From Pipra filicauda (lineage: Eukaryota > Chordata > Aves > Passeriformes > Pipridae), in contig NW_024104405.1 of NCBI RefSeq assembly GCF_003945595.2, positions 48,748 through 112,747 of the forward strand: a stretch of 64,000 nucleotides of DNA, in the 5' to 3' direction. Below, one piece after another: positions 34,331 through 46,190 of the stretch (its first letter is position 1; every line of letters begins with the position of its first letter). The notes under the pieces were generated by a model. That model did not search any database. It was not told the DNA's origin and saw only the letters and a list, made by a program, of their open reading frames with translations. Made by a program: the position numbers and the translations under genes.

Positions 34331-34677
34331 GTCCTTTTTAATTCGTGTGCTGCGTGCACATAGCCTGTCCCCAGCTCTGGAGCACCCTGGGGTGCCAGGG
34401 GATGGAGCAAAGGCACCGTGGTGGCAGGTGGCATTGAGGTGCCTCGGCAGTGCCAGCACACAGAGAGTTAAGCAGCTCACACGCACAGAGCTGTCAGACA
34501 AAGCCCTGGCCTGGCTGCCTCCTGCTTCCCCCTGCATCCTCAGGCTCCAGGATCTACCTGCCAGCTCCAACATGCCAGCAGCAGTAGGGAAAGGGCTGGC
34601 GTGGACCAGCAGCATGTGCCAGATGGGATGGTGCCAGCCAGGCTGCAGAGACAGGCCAGAAGGATGCTGTGTGTTAC

Positions 34678-34798
34678 CGTGGAAATGGTCGGCTGTTTTC
34701 CGTCTCAGGGCCTCCAGCGTCTCCTCCGTGTCTGCCCACTCCAGGACCAGCCTCCGGCCGTACAAATGTGTGCTGTGGCACAGGGCGTTGAAGGCTTT
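34678..34798 (-). CDS. RBM19: RBM19 penultimate coding exon: C-terminal part of the last RRM
   Basis: Forty codons plus one base continue directly from the lysine that ends the upstream exon: KAFNALCHSTHLYGRR, then LVLEWADTEETLEALRRKT, then ADHFH. In the RRM fold this is the second helix, the beta-4 strand (GRRLVLEWA) and the tail after the domain. The acceptor is CTTAATTCTGCAG and the donor is the less usual GTAACA. The frame stays open for more than 300 bases beyond the donor, so intron retention would add a long unrelated tail. Nothing suggests that is used. The match to RBM19 is very strong through CHSTHLYGRRLVLEWAD. Confidence 0.96.
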
Positions 34799-36259
34799 CT
34801 GCAGAATTAAGATTAGAAGAAATAAACATTAAAAGAGAAAATAAGAACAGGCTCACACAAGGAAAAGCAAAGATGTCCCTCCCTCCGCCCTGAAGCTAAA
34901 AGGCCACCAGAGAACATCCTGCTCTGAGCGCTTTGCTCTGACGGGGCAGGATTCATCTCCATCAGTGGCTTTGACTGGATCATTTATCTTCTACATACTT
35001 GCAGCAGAGCAAATACCCACTGCCATTCCCTCAGGCTGCTGCTCATGGGAACAGGTTGAAATCCAGCACAGGGAGCAGCTCAAGGATGGGACCACACCTG
35101 AGCCGGGAAAGCTGCAGCCTGGAAAGGCTGTCGAGCCTTGGGGAAGCACATGGGGGGTCAGCAACAAACCAGGGCTTTCATGGGACACCTCGTGACTCTC
35201 TACCACCCTCTTCTCTGCTGGCACACAGGAAAGCACAGCTGAGTGTGAGCAGAGAGGTTCCTTTCTGCTCAGGGGCAACAAGTTTGAAAGCTGCCTTCCT
35301 CTCACCAACCATCTTGTGATATTGGCCGTAGTGGCAGCAAACAGGGCAGAGCAGAAGCCATTGGAGAAGTCCTCTGCTCTTTCTGCCTATGGTGGTTTGC
35401 TATGTCATAGAAATCCAGAGGCTTCCTCGTTGTTAGATCCTGATTAATAACATCCATATAGCTCTTGGTGATGTGGAATACAAGTCTGCCGGTCAGCACA
35501 GGGCTCAGATGGCTTTTTATGCCTGAAGGCAACCAGCAGAGACACTCAGAAAACAGCAACTCGATCCAGGGAAGTTTGGCCTTGTCCTTATTTCCCACAG
35601 ACTTTCAAGGAAATTCAGGACTGAGCAGGGTAGGGCCCATAATGCAAATACACAGACACGGTCAAGTATTTTCATACCCAGGCACAAAGCACTCCACAGT
35701 AACGTGACACGTGGCTGGGCACAGGGGACAGAAATGCCCCAAATGCTCTTTTAAGAGCCCCAGCTAAGGTTGGGATTAGCTCTGCAAACTCATATCCTTG
35801 GAAAAAATACGGCAGTTATAGGACCACAGAAGGACATCCTGCAGTCCAACAGGGACCTGTCCTCTCATCTGGAGGCCCTCAAAACAGCACCAAAGCTGTC
35901 CTGGAGAAGCCCAGACCTCTCCTCCTCCTTTGAACCACTATAGTTGTCCCCAAATGCCACATGTCTGGGCAGAGGGGCTTCTCCTGCAAGAGGCTTTGCT
36001 GCCCACAACTGCTCCTCAGCAGCCAGGACCCTCTTTGAGCCGCTGGGTTATGAAACTCAAAAACCTCCCCACTTCCAGTGACCAGCACTCAGTAACCTGC
36101 ATTTCCCCCTCCTTCTGAATCCCTTTCTCACTTGCTATAAAAAAGAGAGATGAGGAGCACCAGCACCACCAGCTCCACAGCATGGTTGAGATTCCCACTG
36201 TCCAGCTGTCAGCAGCTCCCCGGGGTGACCCCAGAGGGTGGCCCCTTTTTGGGAGGCAC

Positions 36260-36500
36260 ATTCCTCTCGGAAGGGCTGCAAGCTACAGCTGTTTTTATTT
36301 GCTGCTGCTGTGTTTTAAAGGCCTATCTTCCAATTAGCAGAGCAATGTGTTGGCTTAAATAAACACTTGGGGGGGGGGGGAGGCAGCAGGAGGGAGTTGT
36401 GATGGCTGTTTACGTTGGCAGAACAAGCCTCTTCCAAAGCCTGGCAGACAACTGCAGCTCTAATCGCCGGGTTTCATTTGTCAGTTTATACTTCTTAATT
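36260..36500. promoter_or_regulatory. Candidate intronic conserved element
   Basis: TTTTTATTTGCTGCTG, AAAGGCCTATCTTC directly followed by CAATTAG (36331-36337), GGCTTAAATAAACAC, an 11-12 G run near 36369-36381 and CTCTAATCGCCGGG. The 14-mer AAAGGCCTATCTTC also occurs in the 12-kb element. Confidence 0.4.
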
Positions 36501-38149
36501 CCTCACTTCCCACAGCACAAGGAAGAGGAAGGTTGGATGGCACTGCACAGCCCCTGTGAGCTCGGTGTGCTCTGCAGCAGGTCGTGGAGGAGGGCAGACT
36601 GTGAGGAACGGGGTGTAACACGCGGCGCTTGGTGGTCTCTCGTCCTCTGAGCCACTTCTCTGCCACCTCCTCCTCCTCCTTGCAGGATTGCTTCCACGCC
36701 TCACCAGGCACACACAGCTGCTCAGCCCAGTCTGGGATGAGCCATCCTCTAGTTCTGCTGGCAGCACTGGGAAAAGGTCATGGAGCAAGAGGGAAGGCAG
36801 ATGCTGCCATCAAGTTGTGTTGCATGAAAGAAACCCGCTGGGAGAGACGCATCTGCCAGCAGCCTGGTGACACCGGCCCTTCCCGGCCAAGCACATGCCC
36901 AAAATGAGCTGGTTTGCACCCAGGATGAAGGAAAGCTCCAGCCTGTGCTGGGAGCTCTGCTCCCTGTGACCTGTTTTCCAGACGAGCTCCCGGAGCTGGG
37001 GCTGCAGGAGAGAAGCTGCACATTTCAGGTGACAAACACACGAATGTCACTTCTTTGGAAAAAGAGCTAAAAAATGAAAGGTAGCTCTTCACTGCTCAGA
37101 GAGGAATTAAGACTTTTTCAGGGGGACAAAAAAAGAGAAATCACCGATGATTTAAAAGACAAAGAGATGAAGGGGAGAAATGCCATTCCCATACATCCAC
37201 GCTGCTGGAAATCTTCCAGGGAGAGGAAGAAATTTGCCACTGCTGCTGTTCCAAATGAAAAGAGAGGGAGGGAAAAAATATATTTTAATTAGGTGAGAAA
37301 TATGAAACGAGGACAAGCAGGCTGGCTTTCACAGAAAGTGGGGCTGGAGGCAGGAGCTATTTTTGGGGTGCAGCTCCTCCACCTGAGCATCTCCCTTCCT
37401 AGGACACTTCTTTTGAGGACCCAAGCACTGAACAGCCAGAGGTTTGTGCAGCTGTGCCCCAACGAGGGATAAAGAGAGGTGTGGTGTCCACTTAAGACCA
37501 CCAGAAAAGACCTCTAATTCCCACAGCCTCACATCCTCCTACACCTTTAAGAAAAGGGGAGCCTTTGCCACACAAGGCTCCTTTTTAAATGCCAAAAAAG
37601 AATTTTGGTAACACACCCACTGCCAGGCCACACCAAAGGCTGTAGCTCCCTGGCAAACCTCCTCACAGGCCCCTGTTGCTTTTAGGGGTTGCATGAAAAA
37701 CCTATGGTCTTCTCCCCTTAGAAAATAGCATGTGAGCATGTTTAAGAATTTCATTTCTGAACATTTTTTTGAATATGATTTTGCAGAGTTTGGTTCGAGC
37801 TCAACATTCCAGCTCAGCACGGCAGGATATCGTCGCTACCTGCAAGTACAGCTTGGGCAGGGCTAGAGCCCAGGAAGTGGATGGAGAGGTGGACAGAGCA
37901 GGGAAAAGTGGACAGAGAAAGGCTGGAACAGCAGCTGAAAAATATCTGTGGGATTCAGAAGGGAAATTTCAAAATAAACTCAGTTGAAGCCCGGGCTGTT
38001 GGGATGAGCCAGACAGAGCTCTGGAGCAGAGCCTGCTGTGCCAGGGTGATGGAGAGGCAGAGATCAGAGACTGGACCATGGTGTCTGTCACCCCTGAGTG
38101 TGACAGCTCCAACCCCAACTGCTGTATTAATTTGGAGGACAGGGCTGCT

Positions 38150-38500
38150 CTGCCTATAGATTCCCCCTTGCCCTATTAAATACTCAAGCCGAAGAGCCTT
38201 CGGGCTGGAATCATTAGAGGGACAAAGGGTCAACAACATTAGGAGATTGATAAATATCCCTTCCTTGCAAGAACCAGTCCCAGCTGAGGATGCTCTCTGC
38301 AATGCCAGCTGCACACGAGGATTTTTCCTTCCGTGTGTGTGCATTTTTAAAGCGTCGACTGTCTTTCCCAAATGGGCAATTTCTATTTGGAGACCAGATG
38401 TATTTTTATATCAACAGGGGAGAAAAGTGGAAACTTGGCTTCCAGTTAATAGTTCAAAAATAAAAACAATTCCACAACAATTCTGCACAGGGAACATCAG
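38150..38500. promoter_or_regulatory. Candidate intronic conserved element
   Basis: AT-rich unique block with CCTATTAAATACTCAAG, AATCATTAGAGGGAC, GAGATTGATAAATATCCC, TTTCTATTTGGAGACC and CCAGTTAATAGTTC. Confidence 0.38.
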
Positions 38501-39239
38501 GAAACGCGAATGGTTAGTGCTTCCTTAAAGGGAGTTATTTTGTTATTGCCAGTGGATCAAAGTTCCCCTGCTCATCCCCACCTTCCAGGCACTCCCAGCT
38601 AGTGGCCAGCTGGCACAGGAGGTTTAAAAACAAAGGCTGGATCAGCCTCTTTGTGAACATCACTCTGTCCCTCCCGCTGCTGTCTGTGCCGTGGGTTCCT
38701 CCCCGTTCCTGGGTGTCGCACGTGTGCGTGCTGGGATCTGGTAAATGTACACGACACAGGAGAGAGAGGGCTGCTAATTCCATCTGATGGGGGTGTAACA
38801 CTCCCAGCCAAGGTCCATCCATCTCCCTGGGAGCTGTCAGACGCCCCCAGAGACAGCCCCGGCCACAGACGTCACCGTGGGAAAGCCAGGAGTGAGGCTG
38901 GGGCTCTGAAGGATGAGCAGAGGATGGGCAGAAGGTGCTGCCACCAGCAGCATCCCGTGCCCTGCCTGAATGTCACCTCCCTGGCTGCCAAGGTGACTCA
39001 CAGCCTGATGTTCACCCCTCCTGGGACAACACCTTTTGGCAGGGCTGGCTCTCCTCGAGCGGGTGGCAGAGCATCAGGGGAGGCTGAGAAGACAAACCCA
39101 AGCCTGATGGGACAGAATCTGCAGGCACAGCATCAGTGGGTTGGGAGGGGGAGCCCTGCATCCCTATCCTGGCTTTGGAAAATCTCCGTGTGCGCTCCCA
39201 CAGCAGCCGTGGTTGTTGAGAGAAAAAGACAAACACGGG

Positions 39240-39570
39240 AGGTCACAGGTTTTAAATGCCCAACAAAGGCAGCCCAACTATTCTATTACAAACCCATCAT
39301 GTTTTATAAGATGCTTATAAGCGATTTCCAGATTACCACTCTGAGCAAAAAACGTCACTGGCAGTCACAGCTATTCAGCTCAGAGGTCTCTGGGCCCACT
39401 CCCCTCCTCTCTCATTTCACTAAGCAATAAACTCTAAGCCAATTATGACCGTGTTTACAATATTCAGGATCCTATTCATCAATACACTGTGCATCCTTTT
39501 CCAGACGGCCAATGGAGTGTACTTGATGTGCCACTTGTGAGACAATTAAATCCCTCAAAGAGATGAGGGT
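39240..39570. promoter_or_regulatory. Candidate intronic conserved element
   Basis: Unique AT-rich sequence: ATGTTTTATAAGATGC, TTATAAGCGATTTCC, CAATAAACTC, CCAATTATGACCGTG, GTTTACAATATTCAGG, TACTTGATGTGCCACTTG (NK2-like CACTTG/ACTTGA words) and GAGACAATTAAATCCC. It is one of the clearest islands in the introns. Confidence 0.45.
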
Positions 39571-40174
39571 AGGAAAAAATATGAAGGAGAAGGAAGAAGA
39601 GCTGCTTTGCTGGAAAAGAAGAAAACCCCACTGAGAGTTCTTCCACAGGGCAACTTGTTCCCTGCACGCTCAAATCCCGCAGCTTTGGGAGCAGTGCCCT
39701 GATCCAGAGCCCTGCCTGGCTCACTTCCCTCATCAGCCACAGATGGATTTCCTGCTACTCAGATTCCTAGTTCTCCAGTGCAGCTGGAATCAGCCACTGG
39801 GATGAAAAGGGATCAAAAGGGGAGGCAAACACTGAGCCTGTGCCTGTTTCCTCCAGAAACCATCAGAAAAGTGAGCGCTGCCTCACACCCCCCCAAACAG
39901 AGCAGCAATAAAAAACCAGCCAGGTCCCTCTGTGCACCTTTCCATCAACTGCCTAAAGTTTCCTAAGTAAAAGATTAATTCAAAAACCAGGAATAAAGCC
40001 TGAACAACTGTGGAGCGAGGCAGAGGTGAACTTTGAGGAGAACCACGGGCACAGCTCACAGAACAGGGAGAGGAACCAGACTCCTGGGGGGCTCAGTGCA
40101 CCCCAGGCTGCCCAGCCAGTTGGTCCTCAAGGAGAGGATGAAAGCTGAGCAGAGGGAAGTTTGAATTAGGATCA

Positions 40175-40275
40175 ATACAGGACTAACAAAGAAACTCCAT
40201 GTACTGTGTTATATGGGAGGTCAGACTGGAATGGATGATCTAATAGTCCCTTGTGATCCTGGATCAATGAATCCT
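40175..40275 (+). mobile_element. Ancient CR1-like LINE tail (turtle/reptile-type, sense)
   Basis: GTGTTATATGGGAGGTCAGA, CTGGAATGGATGATCTAATA, GTCCCTTGTGATCCTGG and ATCAATGAATCC resemble the end of old reptile CR1 elements (TGTTATACAGGAGGTCAGACTAGATGATC, then GGTCCCTTCTG, then ATCTATGAATC). It is distinct from the young avian CR1 tails in this window. Confidence 0.65.
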
Positions 40276-41238
40276 GTCTAAAAACATAAACACAGGCTAT
40301 GCTGGCTCCCCCCTCCTCTCTCCTTCATCTCTGCTCACAGTCTTGAAAATCTGCAGTCTTGGGGAGTCAGCAGAGCCACGTGGTCCCTTCCCTTCAGCAA
40401 TAACATCCCATGGTTTGTGCCTACAACCACGCTCTTCCAGATGCTGCTCAAATCACCAGGAACCAACAGCAGGATGAAATCCACCCTGCTGCAGTGCTGG
40501 GAGTGCCCACAGAGCAGCTCACAGCAGGAACAAGGACCCTCTTCTGCCCAGTGCACCAGAGCTCATGCCTGAGCCAGCCTGCTCTGGAACCTCTAGCAAA
40601 GGGTAAGAGCAGGATATTATCAGGCAGGCTACAATCCCCTTGTTTCTGCTGCAAGTATGGAACTTAAACACACAGGAAAGCTTTAAAAAAATAAATGAAC
40701 TAGATCAATTCACAACTCCTGATCTTCTGGTACACTCACTGTGAAAGCACCAGGGTGAGGCTGCTCATGGAAAGGGTCTCAAAACACACAGAGGAACCGA
40801 TGAACACAAGCCTTGAGCAGTTTACAAATCAGTAAACAGCCACAATATCCAAAACTCCCCTAAAACCAAGGTGGTGGTGAAGATGGGACAAGTACAGAGA
40901 TTTCCTGATGTGTTAATGTTGGGTTAATACCATCCTTTTTCATCTTACTGCTGACAAACCTGAAAAATAAGCTCCTGTCCTTCTATGTTACAAGAATTTT
41001 TAGCCATTTTATCAGTTACACCAAACTTATCCCCATCATGGCCTAGGCTGGGGTTTCTGTCACACAACCTCCAGTGCTTGCCCATGTGGTTTCAGCCTCA
41101 GTGCAGCTTTGCTGGGAATGGCAACAGCCTGCTCCAAATCTGGGATAAAACTCAGCAGGACAGAGCCTCCAGGCTCCCTTCCTCATCTGCTCCAAGGCCT
41201 GGCAGGGAAGATGTCAGAGAGGAAGGACCACAGCTCAC

Positions 41239-41344
41239 CTTGGCATCCTGCTTGGTGACAAAATCCACAAACCCGAAGCCTCGGTGGGATCCCGTTCCTG
41301 CCATTTTCTTGGGCAGCCGGACAGTCTTCAGCTCTCCAAAGGTG
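41239..41344 (-). CDS. RBM19: RBM19 antepenultimate coding exon: RNP1 half of the last RRM
   Basis: This exon encodes one phase-carried base plus 35 codons, from TFGELKTVRLPKK to TKQDAK. It carries the RNP1 octamer RGFGFVDF, whose aromatic residues stack on RNA bases in RRM domains. It matches the sixth RRM of vertebrate RBM19 almost residue for residue as I recall it. Splice signals are clear: a C/T-rich tract ending in TTCCCAG stands before the first exon base at 41344, and the donor after AAG is GTGAGC. The first base completes a split serine codon, so the missing upstream exon must end with two bases of that codon. A minus-strand reading frame continues past the donor, but that part is intron. 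Confidence 0.95.
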
Positions 41345-42374
41345 CTGGGAATCAGAGAGGGAAAAGCAAAGACAGTGTGAGCTCAAGGGAAGAACCAGGG
41401 CTGGTTGCAGACCCACGTTGCTGTGGACTCAGGTGAGTCTGGGTCTGGGTGTCCTGCAGCCACTCTGCTTCCCTGTAAACCCCACGTCCAAAGCACCTAC
41501 TGACAGCTAAAAAATCAGCTTGGATTTTAAGGATCATCCTTACTGGTCACAAACCTTAACAAAGCAAAAAACTTATTTTATATAACTACTATGCTTCTCC
41601 TCCCTTCAGGAGATCCAGCCTGCATGCCATGCCCTGTTCAGGGTGAACAAAAAGCATCTCCAGGTTACCAGGAGACAGGGCTTCTCCAAATTTCCACCAA
41701 AGCAGATTTATTTGCACCTCTAGAGAGGGGCTGGAGTGCACAGGATATGGGCATGAGACAGAGAACAGCCCCACATGGGCTTAATGTCTTTCCAGAATAA
41801 CCACTCTATCCCCAGAGGTGACACAAAGATTTCATCCCTCTGCTCCATGGATGCTGGGTGTCAGTTTTAAGGCTGAATTTCCTCGCTCTAACACTTCAGT
41901 CAGGTACCAGCCTTTCCCATCCAGTCTCTGGGCTGGAATAAACTGGTTTTACTTAAGCTTGCTGAATGTAAAAAAGGAAACAAGCAAATCCAGCAGACCC
42001 AAGCCCTGCACAACAACCTCCACATCCGACAGCATTTCAGTCATTCTGAGTGTCAATGGAAAGCCAGGAATGGGGAGATAAGGGGGTTCCTGCTGTGGGG
42101 TAGAGCTGGCAGCACCTGTGCTCAGCAGGAACCTTGTCCCAACCTTGTCCCCAGAGAAAGAACTTCTGTCTTGAGCCCTCAGCCATCCTACCAGGGATCT
42201 TACCTTGCCCAAAAAGCCTGAAAACAGCCCCAAAGGCAGTTGGACAACCCTCTCCAGTGCCATCCCCTGGAGAAATTCCAGGACAAAGCCAACGCTTTCT
42301 CTGCCGCCGAGCTCCCACTTCCCCTTCTCCTCCCCTCCCCACACACCCATTTATCAAACACATATGCACAAACT

Positions 42375-42690
42375 ACAGGCAATAAATATTTAATGTGGCC
42401 CAGGTCTGAAGAGATGTGTTATTTTATTTGAAAATCTACACACAGGCGTGCATACACAAAAGGAGCCTGGGACACAGCAGTGCCAAAGAGCACCTGGGAA
42501 TAAACACAGTAAAGGCCATAAACGCTCTCGTGAAATGATATAAGCTAAATCCTGGGAGTTAACCTGGTGCACTGGCAGCATGACCAGGCATTCATCCACC
42601 CAATTTCCTTAGGCAACGTGGTGTGTAAATGTACCATTATGAAGCCTCGAAATGAATCTGCACGTCTCCTGCTCGGAGCTTTCCCTCCCT
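42375..42690. promoter_or_regulatory. Candidate intronic conserved element
   Basis: CAATAAATATTTAATGTGG, GTTATTTTATTTG, GCCATAAACGCTCTCG, AATGATATAAGC and TAAATGTACCATTATGAAGC. There is no repeat, and the flanks are GC-rich. Confidence 0.38.
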
Positions 42691-43504
42691 CTCTCCCTCC
42701 TGCTCCCTCCGAGCTGGAGCTGCGCAAACAAACAAACAAACCCTGCTCTCGGCTGGTGGGGATGCTCTGCTCGGGGAGCAGCAGGAGCACCCTGGGGTTT
42801 CCAGCAGCAGGAGGGTCCTCCTGCAAGGGGGTGGGGGTGACCGGGACCCCCAAGGTGGCAGAGGTGGCTCCTCTTGCTTGGAGCAGCCCTGGAGCATCTC
42901 AAATGCCACGGTTGGGTTAAGGATGAGGTAAGGAGAGAGCTCGTGGCCCAAGGAGATGACCATCTAGCTAGGAAAGATGGGAGGTATGGGCAGGGGAGCT
43001 CTTGCTCCGACCTATTTCTCTGTGGAAAACATCATGGGCACTGCCAAGGGAGCAGAGTATTCATTAAAGGAACAGGACCAGAGTGCTTGGTCAAAGGGAA
43101 GCCTCAGACAACACTCACTCTGTGTGCTGAAACACCACGTGTCCCTTTGACACAGGGTGGGCAAGGAGGTGCCCACAGGAGCAGGACCCCGAGGCTGAGG
43201 GTCCCAGGGAAGCTGTGCTGACCCACATGAGCCTGGGCAGAGGTGGGAGAAGTTGGCTCTCCCTTCCTCCCCAGCTCAGACCAGTCCAAGCCACCCACGC
43301 TGGGAGACGTGGAGGTGGTGGGGATCTGATCCAGAGCTGGGCTGGCCACGAGCATCTCCCCGGGCAGACGGCTCAGGGGAAGGACAGGGGTACCCAGCAC
43401 GGAGAGGTGGATCTGGGGAACAGGCAGAGTGGGGGGGTGAGGAAAGCCGAGGGGCACAGTGGAGACAGGGCTGACCCCACTGGGGTTGTGGAGCAGAATG
43501 TTGT

Positions 43505-43660
43505 CCCCCCCACTGCGGCGCTAATTAGAAACCACAACACAGCAATTACCATCCCGGGAGCTGCGAATGAAGCGGAGAGCTCCGGCCTTTAATGTTCTCC
43601 TCTCCAGTGCCAGGCAGAGACTCACACCTCTCTTTTCCAATTATTTCCCCTGGTTTTGAG
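43505..43660. promoter_or_regulatory. Candidate intronic element with CTAATTAG, CAATTA words and a T-box half-site
   Basis: The palindrome CTAATTAG (43521-43528), GCAATTACC, CCTTTAATG and CCAATTATTT occur within 150 bases, with TCACACCT (43622-43629), a T-box half-site. The spacing is dense and the block is embedded in GC-rich intron. Confidence 0.45.
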
Positions 43661-45339
43661 GGGAGAGAGGCAGAGGGAACCCAATTACCCCCCGCAGTGC
43701 CCAGGGAAGCCAGGTGCTGACGTGTTTGTTCCCACTCCAGCTGCATCCATGCCGCAGCCTTCCAGCTCCGGGATGGCTGCACACGGATCACGACACAGTC
43801 AAAGCCACAGGGGTGGGGATGGCAGAAGAAAAAGGGATGGAGCACATCATCCAAGTAAAGCCAGAGCACACTGAAACAGAAGGGAAGAAGGAAGTTCTTC
43901 CATAAGACCCCATCAAGCTGCTTGAAAACACGTCCTCTCAGGGGCTGGGATGGCTGGGGAGGCAGGGGGATCACAGCAGCTCAGACCTGGTGTCACTGCC
44001 AGCTCCTTCCCCTTCCAACACAGAGCTACAAGGGGCACAGATGGAGGGAAATAACCCACACAGCCCCTGGGTGGGGATTCCTCTGGGAGCTGATGCGCCT
44101 TTCCTGTCAAACTGGACAGAGACCAGAAAGTGCTGGCACCAAACCCTGCTGCTGATGTGGAGCACAGCACCATGCCAGGCTCCTCACCTCATGCACGAGG
44201 GTTTACAGGGAAGCTCCTGGAGTCAGTGTGAGTGTGAAACCTGAGTGCTTTCTGGATTTGTACCCACCAGCATCCATGCCTTCTCCAAGTGCTCCTGAGC
44301 CCCTGCACCAGGGCTGAAGGATCTGGTGGTTGTGGGAGCAAAGCCCTTTCCATCTTGAGACATTGTCTGGTTTACAGTCAGCCTGGTTTAACTTTGCAGA
44401 AGATCCTAACCTCCTTCCTGGTGAATCCTGTCCCCATCAGACACACTGGGGCTGGATTTCTGGTGGGACACTCCCACAGTTCCTGGTGGCACCGCACCGG
44501 GTTGAATCTCACCTGTAATGAGTGCAGCCAAGGTGGGTGGTAAAACCAAATCTCTTGTATGAATGACCTCCCTGTGGAGCTGTTCACAATTAATATGGGC
44601 AGGTTGGGGCAGGGGGAGGGGGCAAAAGCAAAGAATTTTCCCACAGAGGTGGCAGGACTGCAAAGCCCCTGGTGACCTGCCATGCACACGGCGGCTCCAC
44701 TACCTCCTTCCCTACATAGCATGAAAAATGGTGTCCAAACAGCTGTTCCCTGAATTCCCAAGCGGAGTCAGGGCCTGAAGGGGAGGGCAGAGGTGTGGGG
44801 TGGGTCTGGGGATGGGGCTCTGCCTGGGCTCCCCTCTCCCTCCAGGAATCCTGCCAGCCAGGCTGGCAACTCCGTCCTCGCGCCTACGCTCGCTCTCCCA
44901 GGCTTGGCACATTTTCACTCCGTTGGCTGGAAGGGATGACAGCCCTGAGCAAACACTGCAACTACTATTTCCTAAATGAGAACCTTTGTTTTATGCTGAT
45001 CCAGATTTACTGGGAAACCAGGAAAAGCCTGTTCTGGCCCTGGCTGAGCGACAATCTGCAGGGCTGCAGGATAAAGACAGCCACAGCCTCTCCCTTGACT
45101 AGGCACCCATTCCAAGCTCAGCAGAGACACAGGATGTTCCAAGAGATGCCAGAAGGGACATCCCCTCCCTCCCACCCATAAGGGATCCAGCACTTCTACA
45201 TGGCACTGCTGCTTTCCCAATGTTTTGGCAGCTCTTCCAGTGGTGCCGCAGCCATCCCGCTTCCCTGGCTGAACAGAGGGAGGAGAAGTAGATTTCTCCA
45301 CCATGCTGTAAGATGTACACTGCAAGCTGGCTGCAGGTC

Positions 45340-45470
45340 AGAGGAACATCACTCCTTGGGATTGTAATTATATCCTTCTGGCACAGGCCAGCTGGGAGGC
45401 AAGTCCTTTGCCTGCTAATTATAGGACATTATATTGCTATTAAACAGAGCACATTCCAGCTAGGAGACAA
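45340..45470. promoter_or_regulatory. Candidate intronic element with two TAATTA sites
   Basis: TAATTA at 45365-45370 and 45416-45421, 51 bp apart, with ACATTATATTGCTATTAAAC following. Confidence 0.4.
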
Positions 45471-45928
45471 CACACTGCTCACTTGGCTTTGCCTGTTCAC
45501 CAGAAGGTGCCTGCACATCCTTCACCAACACAGCCCAGCAGACACAGGACAGAGGAGGACAGGAATACAGGTAGTTTCCAGAAACCCTCTTCCCTCCTAT
45601 GCCAGCATGACACACAAGTTCCACCCGGCAGCTCCCTCCCCTTCCATCATCGCTCTCCTGTGACAGGCACAGCCTCAAACCCTCTGTGCTTCCACCCCAG
45701 GATTGCCAGGCACACCAGTCCTCTTCTGCCACTGACTCCATCACCTCTTTTCACAGCTCCTCCTCTCCCCCTGGGTTTTGTTTGAATTTCTGCCCCTGCT
45801 CCCAAACCTCTCCTCACCCTCCCTCAGCTCCCAGTGTGTAAGTCTGGCCCCATCACAGCCTCAGGCAGCAGTGACAGCCACTCACACATGCTTGTTCATG
45901 GGACAGGCACCTCTGGATCAGGTTAAAC

Positions 45929-46190
45929 ATGGAATCACAGAATGGTTTGGGTTGGAAGAAATGTTAAAGTTCATCTCATTCCGAACCCCTGCCATGGGCA
46001 GGGACACATTCCATTATCCCAGGTTGCTCAGAGTTCCATCCAACCTGGCCTTCCAGGGATGGGGCAGCCCCAGCTTCTCTGGGCAACCTGTGGCAGAGCC
46101 TCCCCACCCTCACAGGGAAGTTTCTTCCTAAGAAGCTGTGAACATCTCTCCAGCTGGGAAGCAACCCCTCTATTGCAGCACCTTCCCTGT
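45929..46190 (-). mobile_element. CR1 LINE 3' fragment (antisense)
   Basis: TGGAATCACAGAATGGTTTG, GCCATGGGCAGGGACACATT, ATTATCCCAGGTTGCTCAG and GCTTCTCTGGGCAACCTGTG. The right end is blurred after 46135. It is inserted in the long RBM19 intron in the same orientation as the gene. Confidence 0.93.

Larger units (their letters stand above)
28054..34677 (-). other. RBM19: RBM19 last intron
   Basis: A 6.6-kb GT-AG intron. It holds AT-rich candidate elements (28810-29110, 29690-29960, 30380-30620, 34180-34330), an oligopurine tract near 29970-30035 and an old LINE remnant near 31560-31730, all listed separately. The rest (28250-28800, 29110-29690, 30640-31200, 31870-34130) is mixed GC-rich sequence in which I see no exon, no recognised repeat and no motif cluster. 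Confidence 0.85.
34799..41238 (-). other. RBM19: RBM19 penultimate intron
   Basis: A 6.4-kb GT-AG intron. AT-rich candidate elements lie at 36260-36500, 38150-38500 and 39240-39570, with a CR1/L3-like tail at 40175-40275. The stretches 34850-35300, 35600-36250, 36500-37700 and 40280-41180 show nothing I can name. Confidence 0.85.

Noticed and set aside
34325..34677. Extension of the RBM19 penultimate exon into a longer ORF
   Set aside because: The GTAACA donor at 34677, the exact phase match with the last exon and the loss of RBM19 similarity beyond it show that this part is intron.
42195..42250. Possible upstream RBM19 exon ending in FRLFGQ before a GTAAG donor
   Set aside because: The translation does not match the expected RNP2 region of the last RRM and the phase and flanking residues are wrong.
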